From assembly GCA_039026975.1 (NCBI GenBank), contig JBCCLI010000209.1:1-11165 (forward strand): a DNA stretch of 11,165 nt, written 5' to 3'. The position numbers and the translations under genes were made by a program. Positions 1-8,544 of the stretch are shown in pieces (the stretch's first letter is position 1; the number at the start of each line of letters is the position of its first letter). This DNA is from JBCBKZ01 sp039026975. Its GTDB lineage: Bacteria > Bacteroidota > Bacteroidia > J057. The notes under the pieces are model-generated. The model ran no database searches, was not told the DNA's origin, and saw only the letters and a program-made list of their open reading frames with translations.

Positions 1-398
1 ACTCCTTGCTAGCACTACATCCCGGAGAGAATGAAAATTATTTTCAAGAGAATTACTTTTCTTAGCTTTCCTGCTACCTTTTCTAATGACCATTAGACAT
101 CAAGATTCCTACATGGACCGGCTGCTTCAGCTGCCGATAGCTCACGCTTAGCACCATGCTAACATAACAGTTGAATGAGTACCTACTTACTACCCTCCCT
201 GTAGGGTAATGATTGAATATTTCAGGTGAGTTTACCAGGGCTGCTACCCCACATCCTACCACCTTCTTTCAATGATAGCTATAGATTCTCACATTATAGA
301 TAGATAAGGGAATCTGCATGGAAGCTGTACATCAGTAGCTGAAGGATCCCTTCCCCCTTTACGTGAAGTGGCAGTAAGCTGGTGGAGATGTGTTTCTC
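1..398. other. Non-coding region downstream of the mannoside operon
   Basis: I see no convincing complete gene here. Three structures can be pointed out. A hairpin at 384-399 has 5-bp arms (GGAGA/TCTCC) with a 6-base loop and overlaps the stop codon of the epimerase gene; it lacks a T-run on the minus strand, so it is only a weak terminator candidate. An inverted repeat at 119-136 has 16 of 18 positions paired. A smaller one lies at 191-208 (TACCCT/AGGGTA). On the minus strand an ATG at 93 opens a frame of 31 codons that runs off the left edge. It is basic (begins MVIRKGSRKAKKS) and could be the start of the next gene, but it is too short to judge. Confidence 0.5.
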
Positions 399-1598
399 CT
401 ATGCGGTTCTCCTTAAGAGTTCCAATAATGCACGGACATTATGGTAAGGAGCCTTCCATGGCCCTGCCTTGTAGATAGATAGATCCGGCTTCAGGTTCTC
501 ATCTACCAGCCAATGCCACTCTCCTCCTACGGGATCTATTTGGTACTTCTGAATGAAGCGCCAAAGCCCCTTAACTCTTTGCAGATAAGCCTCTTCTCCT
601 GTCAGCTGATAGCCGAGATAGCAACCCACCATAGCCTCCACTTGCGGCCACCAATGCCGTTGTTTGTCTATGCTACCATTAGCATGTTGTTCATTCCACA
701 GGCTCCCATCTTCTGCAAATCCTTTTTGGTGAGTAGCTGCTATCATGTTTAGGACATCAGGCTTAAGATTCCTGCTGAGCTCTCCTTCTTGAAGGTACTC
801 AGCCGCCTCCCACAGTAACCAGGCGGCTTCTATGTCATGCCCAAAAGAGATGACCTGAGATTTCAGGTTCCAATATTCATCAAAGAACAGATATAGGTTC
901 CCATCTTCATTGATAAACCTGCTTTGAAACAGGTGGATAAGATTGCTGAGGGCTTGGCGGACATCCGCTTTCTCCTCATAGTAGGAATTAGATATAGATA
1001 GGGCTTTGAATAGGGCAGCATAGGCTTCTAGCAGGTGGAGGTGGGTATTCATGGTCTTGGCCTCATTCTGGTCTTTCTCACTGAGACGCACATCTGCCAG
1101 GAGATTCCATTCTCTGGAAAAAGCTTCTAAATACCCCCCATGTTCTGGGTCCAGGCTATGCCTTTCCAGCAAATCAAATATCCCTAAAGCCATTTCCAGG
1201 CTGGATTCTTCCTTAGTCAGTATATAGTAGCTAGATAAGGCATATAGGCTAAAAGCCTGGGCGTATACCTGTTTTTTATCTGACAGCACTTCTCCTCTGT
1301 AGGTAAGCATCCAATAGACTCCACCGTATTCTTGGTCTACAAAGTGTGTAAGCAGATAATGATAGGCCCTTTGGGCAGCTTCCAGATACACTTCCTCCTT
1401 GAAGTGAAGGCCTGCTTCTGCCAAGGTCCATAAGATTCTGCTATGCATAATGATTCCCTTATCAGCCTGTGCCCTTAGCTTCCCTTTGCCATCCCTGTAT
1501 CCGTAAAAGCCTCCATGCTCTGTATCCTCCATATGCCGCATCCACCAGGAGAGAATAGCTTGGCTTTCAAAATGCCAGTCGGCTCTTAAGTCATTCAT
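399..1598 (-). CDS. Cellobiose/mannobiose 2-epimerase (AGE superfamily)
   Basis: Predicted cytoplasmic epimerase that interconverts glucose and mannose at the reducing end of beta-1,4-linked disaccharides. Beside a mannosylglucose phosphorylase the likely substrate is beta-1,4-mannobiose, converted to mannosyl-glucose. The 399 residues match the usual length of about 400, and there is no signal peptide. Family motifs appear in order: HGGFYG (28-33), MHSRILW (51-57), MNTHLHLLEAY (183-193), GHDIEAAW (253-260), RHWWPQVEA (314-322) and WKAPYHN (381-387). His254 and His386 correspond to the two catalytic general acid/base histidines of characterised cellobiose 2-epimerases; the HDIE and PYHN contexts favour this group over N-acylglucosamine 2-epimerases. 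It is the last gene of the operon, 3 bases after the GH130 stop. Assignment to the family is firm; preference for mannobiose over cellobiose is inferred from context. Confidence 0.93.
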   Translation of the reverse strand: MNDLRADWHFESQAILSWWMRHMEDTEHGGFYGYRDGKGKLRAQADKGIIMHSRILWTLAEAGLHFKEEVYLEAAQRAYHYLLTHFVDQEYGGVYWMLTYRGEVLSDKKQVYAQAFSLYALSSYYILTKEESSLEMALGIFDLLERHSLDPEHGGYLEAFSREWNLLADVRLSEKDQNEAKTMNTHLHLLEAYAALFKALSISNSYYEEKADVRQALSNLIHLFQSRFINEDGNLYLFFDEYWNLKSQVISFGHDIEAAWLLWEAAEYLQEGELSRNLKPDVLNMIAATHQKGFAEDGSLWNEQHANGSIDKQRHWWPQVEAMVGCYLGYQLTGEEAYLQRVKGLWRFIQKYQIDPVGGEWHWLVDENLKPDLSIYKAGPWKAPYHNVRALLELLRRTA

Positions 1599-1601
1599 GT
1601 A

Positions 1602-2792
1602 TCAGGATGCTTGTAATTCCTTGAGAATAGCCTGATTCTTCCTAATCAGTTCCAGGCGAGTTTTCACGCTCTCAGCTGACCGAAGCCCATCTGCAGGGGT
1701 GTGTAACGTATAATCTACCAGCTTAGCCAGAGTGGAACTTACAGCATACATACGAGTGTCAGATCCTCCATAATAGATAAATACGTCTCCCTTCTCATTT
1801 ATAATCCAGCCATTGCTGAAGACTACATTAGACACATCCCCTACCCTTTCTCCTCCTTCAGGTGCCAGGAAATGTCCGGCAGGTTCATGGGTGATGATCC
1901 ATGGCTTCTGCAAATCAGTCATAAACATATACAGCACATACCGCAGGCCTGCGGCAGTATTCCTTACTCCATGCGCAAGATGCAGCCATCCATGGGCTGT
2001 TTTAATGGGTGCCGGCCCCTGACCGTTTTTCACTTCCTTAACGGTATGGTAGACTCGCTTATCTATGATGATTTCTTCTTGAATGACGGCAGGTTCCATA
2101 GAATCAGATACCCCCCAGCCTATTCCGCCTCCACTTCCTACGCCTATAAATCCATCCATAGGGCGGGTGTAGAAAGCGTACTTCCCATCTATAAATTCAG
2201 GGTGGAGGACTACATTCCTTTGCTGACTGGAGGGGGTTTTCAGGTCTGGAAGTCGCTCCCAGCTGCTTAGGTTTTTAGTACGTACTATGCCACACTGTGC
2301 ATTAGCCGAGGAGGTATCTGCAGGGCCGTTTGAAGTATCTTTTCTCTCGGTACAGAACAAGCCATAGATCCACCCATCTTCATGCTGAACCAGTCGCATG
2401 TCATACACATTGGTATCAGGCTCATCAGTCTCAGGTAAGAGGAGTGGCTCATCCCAAAACTCAAATCTGTCAACCCCATTAGGGCTTTCAGCTATGGAAA
2501 AAAATGATTTTCTATCATTTCCTTCTGTTCTCACTACCAGCAGGTAACGACCTTCCAAGAAAATAGCCCCGGCATTAAAGGCAGCATTCACCCCTTGCCT
2601 TTCCATGAGGTAGGGATTGGTTTTTTCATCCAGGTCGTACCTCCAGAAGATAGGGGCGTGCGCACCCGTCAATATGGGATGCTCATATCTGGTGTAGATC
2701 CCATTATCTGGCAATACAGGTGGATTGGGTCTTTGGATTAAGGCTTTGTGCTGAGCAAGCAGTTGGTGGAGTCTTTCAGAAAATTGAGACAT
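1602..2792 (-). CDS. GH130 phosphorylase, likely 4-O-beta-D-mannosyl-D-glucose phosphorylase
   Basis: Predicted cytoplasmic inverting phosphorylase that cleaves beta-1,4-mannosyl-glucose with phosphate to alpha-mannose 1-phosphate and glucose. The 396 residues match the length of GH130 subfamily 1 enzymes, and no signal peptide is present. The segment TNVYDMRLV (127-135) places an aspartate at residue 131, the position known as the catalytic acid (Asp131) in the Bacteroides fragilis enzyme. Other family-like stretches are GVNAAFNAGA (67-76), VVRTEGNDRKSFF (86-98), LHPEFIDGKYAFYTRP (196-211), GQGPAPIKT (258-266) and YYGGSDTRMY (340-349). The first two carry Arg and Lys side chains suited to phosphate binding, which I infer. 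The gene sits 5 bases after the symporter stop and 3 bases before the epimerase start, so the three are surely co-transcribed. Another mannoside phosphorylase specificity is possible, but the epimerase neighbour argues for mannosyl-glucose. Confidence 0.93.
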   Translation of the reverse strand: MSQFSERLHQLLAQHKALIQRPNPPVLPDNGIYTRYEHPILTGAHAPIFWRYDLDEKTNPYLMERQGVNAAFNAGAIFLEGRYLLVVRTEGNDRKSFFSIAESPNGVDRFEFWDEPLLLPETDEPDTNVYDMRLVQHEDGWIYGLFCTERKDTSNGPADTSSANAQCGIVRTKNLSSWERLPDLKTPSSQQRNVVLHPEFIDGKYAFYTRPMDGFIGVGSGGGIGWGVSDSMEPAVIQEEIIIDKRVYHTVKEVKNGQGPAPIKTAHGWLHLAHGVRNTAAGLRYVLYMFMTDLQKPWIITHEPAGHFLAPEGGERVGDVSNVVFSNGWIINEKGDVFIYYGGSDTRMYAVSSTLAKLVDYTLHTPADGLRSAESVKTRLELIRKNQAILKELQAS

Positions 2793-2797
2793 AAGGG

Positions 2798-4639
2798 TTA
2801 TTTCTGTGAGGTGGGAGAGTAGCCAGAAGGCCAGTCTTCCATTTTATCATACCAGTTATATTTCAGGAAGAGAGTACATATGGCAGCTACGCCTAGGGCA
2901 GCGCCAAAGAGCGCAAATTTTTTAATGACCAGGAAGATAGGTGCAGCGGTAAGGGCCGTCTGCCAAATCATGCCCACAGCTACATTGATCATATCCCGCC
3001 CAAAGTCTTTATTGGCATCTATTTCTGGATGATCCTGAGCCAAATCTTCATGGATAGGCTTCCAAAATCCCCATGGCCTAACCTGCAGATAAAATTTCTT
3101 TAACACTTCTCTGTCATCAGGCTTAGTTAGGTAGCTTCCCATCAGGCAGCCAAAGAAGGAAATCAGAAGGTTAATGGGGAAAGCCTCCAGGGCAGAAAGC
3201 GCTGGTAAAGCATAGGGAAGTACCATGGCAGCCACTATCCCGCCTACCATCCCCCAAAAGAATCCATATCCATTAAAGCGCCACCAGTACCACTTAATCA
3301 GGTTGGCTGCCGTGTAGCCACCAAACAGTCCTGCCACCAGCCAGTCTATAATGCTGTTCAGGGAAGTTGGGAACAAGCCAAAGCCTACCCCTACCAGCAC
3401 CACCGCTATAGAAGCCAGGTAGCTCATATTCACATAGGTCTTATCATCCGCATCAGGCTTTATGTACCGCTTATAAATGTCATTTACCAGATAGGCAGGA
3501 GCTGAGTTCACAGAGGCAGCATAGGTAGACATAAAAGCTGCTAGCAAGCCTGCAATTAAAATTCCCATCAGGCCGGTGGGCACAAACTCACGGATAGCAA
3601 AAGGGAGAATCTGCTCAAAGTCTGCATTATCTCCCATGGCTACCAGCTCATCCATAAAAAAGGCAATAGCCAACACCGTAAGACCTCCAATCAATAAATA
3701 GCGAGGAAAGAGGAGTACCAGGTTAACTACGCCACTCATTTTAGCAGCTTCTTTAGGCGAGCGGGTAGACAGTACCCGCTGCATATCATAGCTGGGCGTA
3801 GGTCCGGCCATAGACTGTAAAATTCCTTTCAGGAGAACCATCATAAAGAAATAGCCAAATAGCTCATATCCATCTTCCGCTATGCGCGTATTGGCGGCAT
3901 CTAGCACCCCTGACCAGTCCATATTTAGCTCCCAGTCAAAAAAGAGATTATACCAGCCTTCTGGCACTACAGCGGAAATCATCTCAGGAGATACCTTACT
4001 CATAGCTATAATCCCTACCCCTACAGAAGCTACAGTCATGATGACATATTGTAAAACCTCCGTAAATACCACCGAATACATCCCCCCTTTCACCACATAA
4101 GCGGTGGTGAGGGCTGTAATAATTAATCCATAATAGATTTCATTCGTAGCTGGATCAGCGGAAAGCTGGAAGGGTAGGAATACTGCTGCAAATTTCCCAA
4201 TCCCTACGAAGCCGTAAGCCACATAGGTAATGACCGTAATAAGAGCGAAAACCACTACTATAAGGTGGGAGAGTTTTGCCCCTTCTCCATCCCCAAACCT
4301 GAACCTAATCCATTCTGCCCCTGTCATCACATTAGACCTACGAAGCCATATGGACAGGAAAATCATGAGAAAAATCTGGTTAAATACGGGCCATAACCAG
4401 GGAATCCACACACTCTTCATTCCATATACAAACAGCAGATAGACCATCCACATAGTCCCACTAATGTCAAACATACCGGAAGCATTAGACAGTCCCAGCA
4501 TATACCAGGGGATACTATTCCCAGCCAGAAAATAGTTTTGAATATTAGCGGAGGCTTTACGGGATAGCCAAAATCCAATGATGATGGTTCCCACCAGATA
4601 AGCCAGGATAATCAGTAAATCGAGTAGCTGTAGTTCCAT
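2798..4639 (-). CDS. Sodium/solute symporter (SSS family), probable mannobiose importer
   Basis: Inner-membrane transporter of the solute:sodium symporter family, first gene of the operon. The 613 residues show about 13 to 15 hydrophobic membrane segments, beginning with LLDLLIILAYLVGTIIIGFW (5-24). The family signature region is clear at 367-389 (AAFMSTYAASVNSAPAYLVN then DIY), as are the early motifs NYFLAGNSIPWYMLG (35-49) and GMFDISGT (55-62). A hydrophilic stretch at about 505-548 separates the core from two further C-terminal hydrophobic segments, a layout seen in larger SSS sugar transporters. The cargo cannot be read from the sequence; co-transcription with a 2-epimerase and a GH130 phosphorylase suggests a beta-mannoside disaccharide, as proposed for the equivalent Bacteroides cluster. 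The ATG at 4639 is chosen because it leads directly into the first membrane segment; the Shine-Dalgarno is weak (AGG about 5 bases upstream). Confidence 0.9.
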   Translation of the reverse strand: MELQLLDLLIILAYLVGTIIIGFWLSRKASANIQNYFLAGNSIPWYMLGLSNASGMFDISGTMWMVYLLFVYGMKSVWIPWLWPVFNQIFLMIFLSIWLRRSNVMTGAEWIRFRFGDGEGAKLSHLIVVVFALITVITYVAYGFVGIGKFAAVFLPFQLSADPATNEIYYGLIITALTTAYVVKGGMYSVVFTEVLQYVIMTVASVGVGIIAMSKVSPEMISAVVPEGWYNLFFDWELNMDWSGVLDAANTRIAEDGYELFGYFFMMVLLKGILQSMAGPTPSYDMQRVLSTRSPKEAAKMSGVVNLVLLFPRYLLIGGLTVLAIAFFMDELVAMGDNADFEQILPFAIREFVPTGLMGILIAGLLAAFMSTYAASVNSAPAYLVNDIYKRYIKPDADDKTYVNMSYLASIAVVLVGVGFGLFPTSLNSIIDWLVAGLFGGYTAANLIKWYWWRFNGYGFFWGMVGGIVAAMVLPYALPALSALEAFPINLLISFFGCLMGSYLTKPDDREVLKKFYLQVRPWGFWKPIHEDLAQDHPEIDANKDFGRDMINVAVGMIWQTALTAAPIFLVIKKFALFGAALGVAAICTLFLKYNWYDKMEDWPSGYSPTSQK

Positions 4640-5094
4640 GATGCCTGTGAAGAATATACCTGCTTACAGAAGCAGCGGGCTATACAATGTACTGATGAAT
4701 TGGATAAATCCAAGTGCTTAGGGCGTGGTTTCCAGCTATTTCAGTGCCATTTTATCAATTTCCTATAAATTCCAATTATCGGGAACGTTTCCGTTTTTGA
4801 ATCCTATTTCCCTATACCATCTGAATAGATCCTGTTCTCAGTATTTCTCCTACAAGACCACTGATGCACGAGTAATGACAAGATACTACTAGTAGGAGAG
4901 GTTATATCTTCCTCTAAAAAAGCTTGAATGCCGTTCATTCCACCAATATTTTCACCTTCTCAATTAATTCACCCACCTCCCCTAATCCCTATGTATTCTG
5001 CTCATACTGATGGGAGCCCAAAAGGCTTACGCAAAACATCGAGGATTACCCCTGTTCCCAATGATCTTTTGTGTTATACCAATCAGTTTTTATC
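4640..5094. other. Divergent intergenic region between the operon and the secreted paralogue genes
   Basis: This 455-base stretch must carry the promoters of the minus-strand operon and of the plus-strand secreted protein gene. I find no exact Bacteroidota -7 box (TAnnTTTG) in either direction, so no promoter is called. Visible structures are the LacI-like dyad at 4780-4793 (listed separately), an 8-bp inverted repeat (TCTCCTAC at 4846-4853, GTAGGAGA at 4892-4899), and a perfect 10-base palindrome CTACTAGTAG at 4886-4895 inside that right arm. No coding potential is evident. Confidence 0.6.
4780..4793. promoter_or_regulatory. Candidate LacI-family operator upstream of the mannoside operon
   Basis: The site CGGGAACGTTTCCG is an imperfect palindrome: 12 of 14 positions are complementary about a central CG, the single mismatched pair being G against T. 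LacI-family regulators typically bind even-length palindromes with a central CG, often with an AACGTT core as here. It lies about 140 bases upstream of the symporter start and about 300 bases upstream of the secreted protein gene, so it more plausibly controls the sugar operon. No regulator gene is in the window, so the link is inferred. Confidence 0.4.
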
Positions 5095-8000
5095 ATGAAA
5101 CAAATTTATGGTTCTCATTTCATCACATTAGCATTCCGAAATCAAAAGCCTAGCGCATTTGCTCGGAAAGCATATGTCTTTGTTTTCCTGTTATTCTCAG
5201 TGAGTTTTTTATCAGCTCAACTGAAAATAGTGGGGCTCTCAAACAAGGATGCTGGTACTATATTTTCACTGGACTCTACTAATGCGTCTGTCCAGACCTT
5301 AATTAATCTGAATGAGTTTAATCTTCCCTCCAGACCTGTAGGAGCTCTCGTAGGGTTTGAAGGAAAGTTCTGGGGAGTCTCCAGAAACGGAGGAGAGTTC
5401 GGGAAAGGAACTATCTTCAATATGAACCCAGATGGTACAGGGGTAGCGGTAGTGTACAGCTTTGCTAACCAGGATGGCTTTAATCCAGAGGCCGGCTTAA
5501 CCCTTAATGAGGGGATTCTGTGGGGAACCACTACCCTGGGAGGAACGAGTAATCTAGGGGTAGTATTTACCTGGGATCTTGCCAATGAAGCCTACACTAA
5601 GCTTGTGGACTTTGATAGTACAAATGGAGCTACCCCCATGTCTCCTTTAGCAGTAATAGACGGTAAGGTATGGGGCAGCACTATGGCCGGAGGGACTAAT
5701 AATTTAGGAACTATTTTCACTATCAATCCTGATGGGACTGGTTTTTCGACTATTCATGAATTCCAATTCTTTAATGGCCAAAATCCAAGTAACCTCAAAC
5801 TTATAGAAATAGGTGGAAAAGTATGGGGAGCCACAGATCAAGGGGGGGACCTGAGCCCTGGTGTCATCTTTAGTATTGACGTAACCACATTAGCATTTAC
5901 AGAGGAATATGAGTTTGATGCAAGTGGTGGCGATGAGTGGTGGGAACCTTATGGAAGCTTTACCCTAAGCAATGGTAAAATCTGGGGAACCGCCAGAGGA
6001 GGTGGTAATGGGGGTGCTGGTGTTATTTTCAACATTAATACAGATGGAACCGGCCTTACCAAAGTGCACGACTTTGTTATCAGTGAAGGAGAAGAAGCCA
6101 ACGGAGGACTAGTAGAAGCTGATGGAAAACTTTGGGGGAAGACCCTAGAAGGGGGCCAAAATGGTGATGGGGTAGTATTTTCCATTGATACTGACGGAAC
6201 CAACTTTACCAAAGTCCTGGATCTGGATGGAGATTCTTTTGGGAGATTCTCTACTAATCCACTAGCAGTCTTGGAAAACAAAGTCTATGGCATGACTGAA
6301 GTAGCTGGTCTGTATGACCAGGGAACGGTTTTTAGCGTAGATCCTACTAATAACCAATCAGAACTGGTCAGGGCGCTCAACCAAAATGATCTAGCTTATG
6401 GACTGGAGAGCAGGCTTACGGATGCCTATGGGAAGCTATGGGGGGTAAGTGAGACAGGAGGTCCAGCAAATGCAGGAAATATATTCTCCATGGATAGAGA
6501 TGGAACTAACTTTACAGTAGTCCATAATTTTGACCGTGAGGTCTCAGGCGCTGAACTGCTGGGCTCTCTACTGCCAGCTTTTGATAGGCTGTGGGGCATA
6601 CTTCCCATGGCAGGTACAAATCAATCTGGTCTTATTTATTCATTAAATGAAACAGGTGGAGACTTCACCATTCATCATGAATTTGGGCAGGGCAGTGATG
6701 GCGCATTTCCTAGTGCGGAACTAACCCTAGCCAACGGTAAAATCTATGGGGCTACCTTCTCAGGTGGCAGTGACCTAAGAGGTACTATTTTCAGTCTAAA
6801 TGCAGATGGTTCTAATTACCAAAGCATCGCTTCTTTTAATGCTCAAACAGGTTCTATCCCAGAAGGGAGGCTCTTAGATGTTAATGGAAAACTTTGGGGA
6901 GTTACCATTGGAGAAGATGGAACCCTTTTTACTGTAGACTATGATGGAAGTAATCTTACTACTGCAGTTAGCTTCCCTGATCTACAAGGTGGAAAGTTAC
7001 CTTCTTCTAACCTAACAGTGGTCGGAGATAAGATATTTGGGTATACCCAAGGAGATAATTTAGGAGATAATGTTGAACAGACGCTTTTTGCCATTGGTAA
7101 TGATGGAACTAACTTTCAGGTAGTCCAGTCCTTCAATGATAATAGTACTACGACCGGATTTGGAACAAGAGGTAAATTGATTGAAGCAGGAGGCCTTCTG
7201 TGGGGAGTAAATACGAATGGGGGAGTCAACGTTAATGGGACTGTTTTTACTATTGATCCTACTAGCCTAGCTGTTAATGTAGTGCATTCCTTTAATGGAG
7301 CTGTAGATGCTTCACTTCCTTCTGGCGGATTAACTCCTTATGGAGGAAAACTATGGGGATTTACAGAAAGTGGTGGACTAAATAGTAGAGGGATCATTTA
7401 CAGCATAGCCACTGATGGAACTGATTTTCAAGTAGAAAGCCCTGTCAACCTAGGGGATTTTGGGGGAGAACTAGCTAATATTCCATTATACGTGGTGAAA
7501 AACCTGGCTGAGCTTCAGGTAGATACTACCACATATACCTACGGGGATGATGGATTTACTTTCAGTGTACTCTCTGATGAGGCGCAAGCCTATGAGTTTC
7601 TGAGTTCTGACGGTCAGGTGATCAATATGATTGGAGACTCTGCTGTCATTACGGGGGCAGGAACCAGCTTGGTAGCCACCTTCCATACTGAGACGGAAAC
7701 TTTCAAAGCTGATAGCCTGGAAACACAAATCACCGTGCTCCAGGCTCCGCTAAGTATTACTGCTGGAAACCTAACCCGCATGTATGCTGAGCCTAATCCA
7801 GATTTCGCCTTTAGTTATAATGGGTTTGTGTATGAAGAAGATTCCACTGCTTTACTATCCCTTCCAGAAGGGACTACTACAGCTACCATAGACTCTGATG
7901 TAGGCACTTATGATATTACAGCAGCAGGGGCTGAATCTGATAATTATACTATTAGCTATGTAGGCGGTACCCTCACCATTACACAGGCTACGCAAGAGAT

Positions 8001-8487
8001 CACCTTCCCAGAGCTAGAAACTAAAACGGTAGGAGATGCAGACTTCAACCTGACGGCTACAACTTCCTCTACCCTACCTGTTTCTTACACAGCCTCTAAT
8101 GATTCTGTGGTTATTATCAATGATGACCTGGTAACCATTATTGGGGAAGGTACAGTAGAAATCACGGCTCGTCAGATAGGCAATAATAATTACCTGGCAG
8201 CTGAATCTGTAAGCAGAACCCTAATAGTTCAAGCATCTGTGAGTACTAACATTGCAGATACCCTGGATATTTCTCAAGCTATTTATCCTAATCCAGCTAC
8301 CAGACAGTTCCAGTTACAAACAGACTTTAACTATCTGGAAGTCACGCTCTATGATATAGAAGGCAGAGTAGTGAAGAAGTTTAGTAAGCAGAATTCTTAC
8401 TTCGTGGGAGATCTGCCTACAGGGACTTACTTGGTGGAGCTAAGAAATACAGAAGAAGCTAAGAAGGGAAGATTGATTGTGAGATAA
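5095..8487 (+). CDS. Secreted GloVer-repeat protein with MBG/Ig-like stalk and T9SS sorting domain
   Basis: Large extracellular or cell-surface protein of 1130 residues, function unknown. A signal peptide with hydrophobic core at about 27-39 ends in FLSA, with predicted cleavage before Gln42. Residues 42-803 are tandem repeats of about 50 residues resembling the GloVer family (TIGR03803): each has a K-[LIVF]-[WYF]-G motif, then a GG, then G-[TVI]-[IV]-[FY]-[ST], often DGT and a V-H-x-F end. Then follow an Ig-like segment (about 804-882), an MBG-like domain (about 884-963, LSITAGNLTRMYAEPNPDF onwards), another Ig-like segment (about 966-1045) and a T9SS type A sorting domain (1063-1130, starting at YPNPA and ending GRLIVR). 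That domain directs export through the outer membrane and is normally removed or replaced by a lipid anchor. The ATG at 5095 is preferred over an in-frame GTG at 5071, as it gives a shorter, more normal signal peptide. A paralogue follows downstream. Confidence 0.9.
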   Translation: MKQIYGSHFITLAFRNQKPSAFARKAYVFVFLLFSVSFLSAQLKIVGLSNKDAGTIFSLDSTNASVQTLINLNEFNLPSRPVGALVGFEGKFWGVSRNGGEFGKGTIFNMNPDGTGVAVVYSFANQDGFNPEAGLTLNEGILWGTTTLGGTSNLGVVFTWDLANEAYTKLVDFDSTNGATPMSPLAVIDGKVWGSTMAGGTNNLGTIFTINPDGTGFSTIHEFQFFNGQNPSNLKLIEIGGKVWGATDQGGDLSPGVIFSIDVTTLAFTEEYEFDASGGDEWWEPYGSFTLSNGKIWGTARGGGNGGAGVIFNINTDGTGLTKVHDFVISEGEEANGGLVEADGKLWGKTLEGGQNGDGVVFSIDTDGTNFTKVLDLDGDSFGRFSTNPLAVLENKVYGMTEVAGLYDQGTVFSVDPTNNQSELVRALNQNDLAYGLESRLTDAYGKLWGVSETGGPANAGNIFSMDRDGTNFTVVHNFDREVSGAELLGSLLPAFDRLWGILPMAGTNQSGLIYSLNETGGDFTIHHEFGQGSDGAFPSAELTLANGKIYGATFSGGSDLRGTIFSLNADGSNYQSIASFNAQTGSIPEGRLLDVNGKLWGVTIGEDGTLFTVDYDGSNLTTAVSFPDLQGGKLPSSNLTVVGDKIFGYTQGDNLGDNVEQTLFAIGNDGTNFQVVQSFNDNSTTTGFGTRGKLIEAGGLLWGVNTNGGVNVNGTVFTIDPTSLAVNVVHSFNGAVDASLPSGGLTPYGGKLWGFTESGGLNSRGIIYSIATDGTDFQVESPVNLGDFGGELANIPLYVVKNLAELQVDTTTYTYGDDGFTFSVLSDEAQAYEFLSSDGQVINMIGDSAVITGAGTSLVATFHTETETFKADSLETQITVLQAPLSITAGNLTRMYAEPNPDFAFSYNGFVYEEDSTALLSLPEGTTTATIDSDVGTYDITAAGAESDNYTISYVGGTLTITQATQEITFPELETKTVGDADFNLTATTSSTLPVSYTASNDSVVIINDDLVTIIGEGTVEITARQIGNNNYLAAESVSRTLIVQASVSTNIADTLDISQAIYPNPATRQFQLQTDFNYLEVTLYDIEGRVVKKFSKQNSYFVGDLPTGTYLVELRNTEEAKKGRLIVR
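5230..7494 (+). repeat. Array of about 50-residue GloVer-type coding repeats, first paralogue
   Basis: The aromatic residue of the W-G motif falls at residues 93, 143, 193, 244, 297, 347, 398, 449, 500, 551, 601, 648, 703 and 754 of the encoded protein, giving 14 clear units. Spacing is 50-53 except for 47 and 55 on either side of unit 12. A shorter divergent unit (KIVGL then GTIFSLD) precedes them at about residue 46. Most units carry Trp at the aromatic position; three carry Tyr or Phe (398, 551, 648). Unit 11 has lost its GG motif. The first ten units are the most regular. Confidence 0.9.
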
Positions 8488-8499
8488 AAATGAACTTAT

Positions 8500-8544
8500 A
8501 AGGATACTCTCTTCAAAAGGAGTATCCTTCTTTAGCTTTATTTG
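8500..8544 (+). terminator. Rho-independent terminator between the two paralogue genes
   Basis: A perfect 10-bp stem (AAGGATACTC at 8500-8509 and GAGTATCCTT at 8520-8529) encloses a 10-base loop and is followed by the T-rich tail CTTTAGCTTTATTT. It begins 13 bases after the stop codon of the first secreted protein gene. It implies that the two paralogues are at least partly separate transcription units, so the 122 bases that follow should contain a promoter for the second; I see no exact TAnnTTTG box there. Confidence 0.8.

Noticed and set aside
341..353. Short hairpin GAAGG-ATC-CCTTC as a terminator of the minus-strand operon
   Set aside because: Only 5 bp with a 3-base loop and no T-run on the minus strand.
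1872..2270. Plus-strand frame of 132 codons opposite the GH130 gene
   Set aside because: The minus-strand frame is a full-length enzyme with conserved catalytic motifs; the opposite frame shows no domain.
5071..5094. In-frame GTG start 24 bases upstream of the chosen start of the first secreted protein gene
   Set aside because: It would lengthen an already long n-region of the signal peptide, and the ATG at 5095 is the more usual start.
5949..6281. Minus-strand open frame inside the first repeat gene (similar ones at 5217-5585 and 6426-6608)
   Set aside because: They are antisense shadows of the repeat array: the recurring Gly, Trp and Asp codons leave few stops on the opposite strand. The products are Pro/Ser-rich with no recognisable domain.
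5230..7494. The regular spacing considered as a CRISPR-like or non-coding repeat array
   Set aside because: The period of about 150 bases is a protein repeat in an intact reading frame, with conservation at the amino acid level and degenerate DNA.
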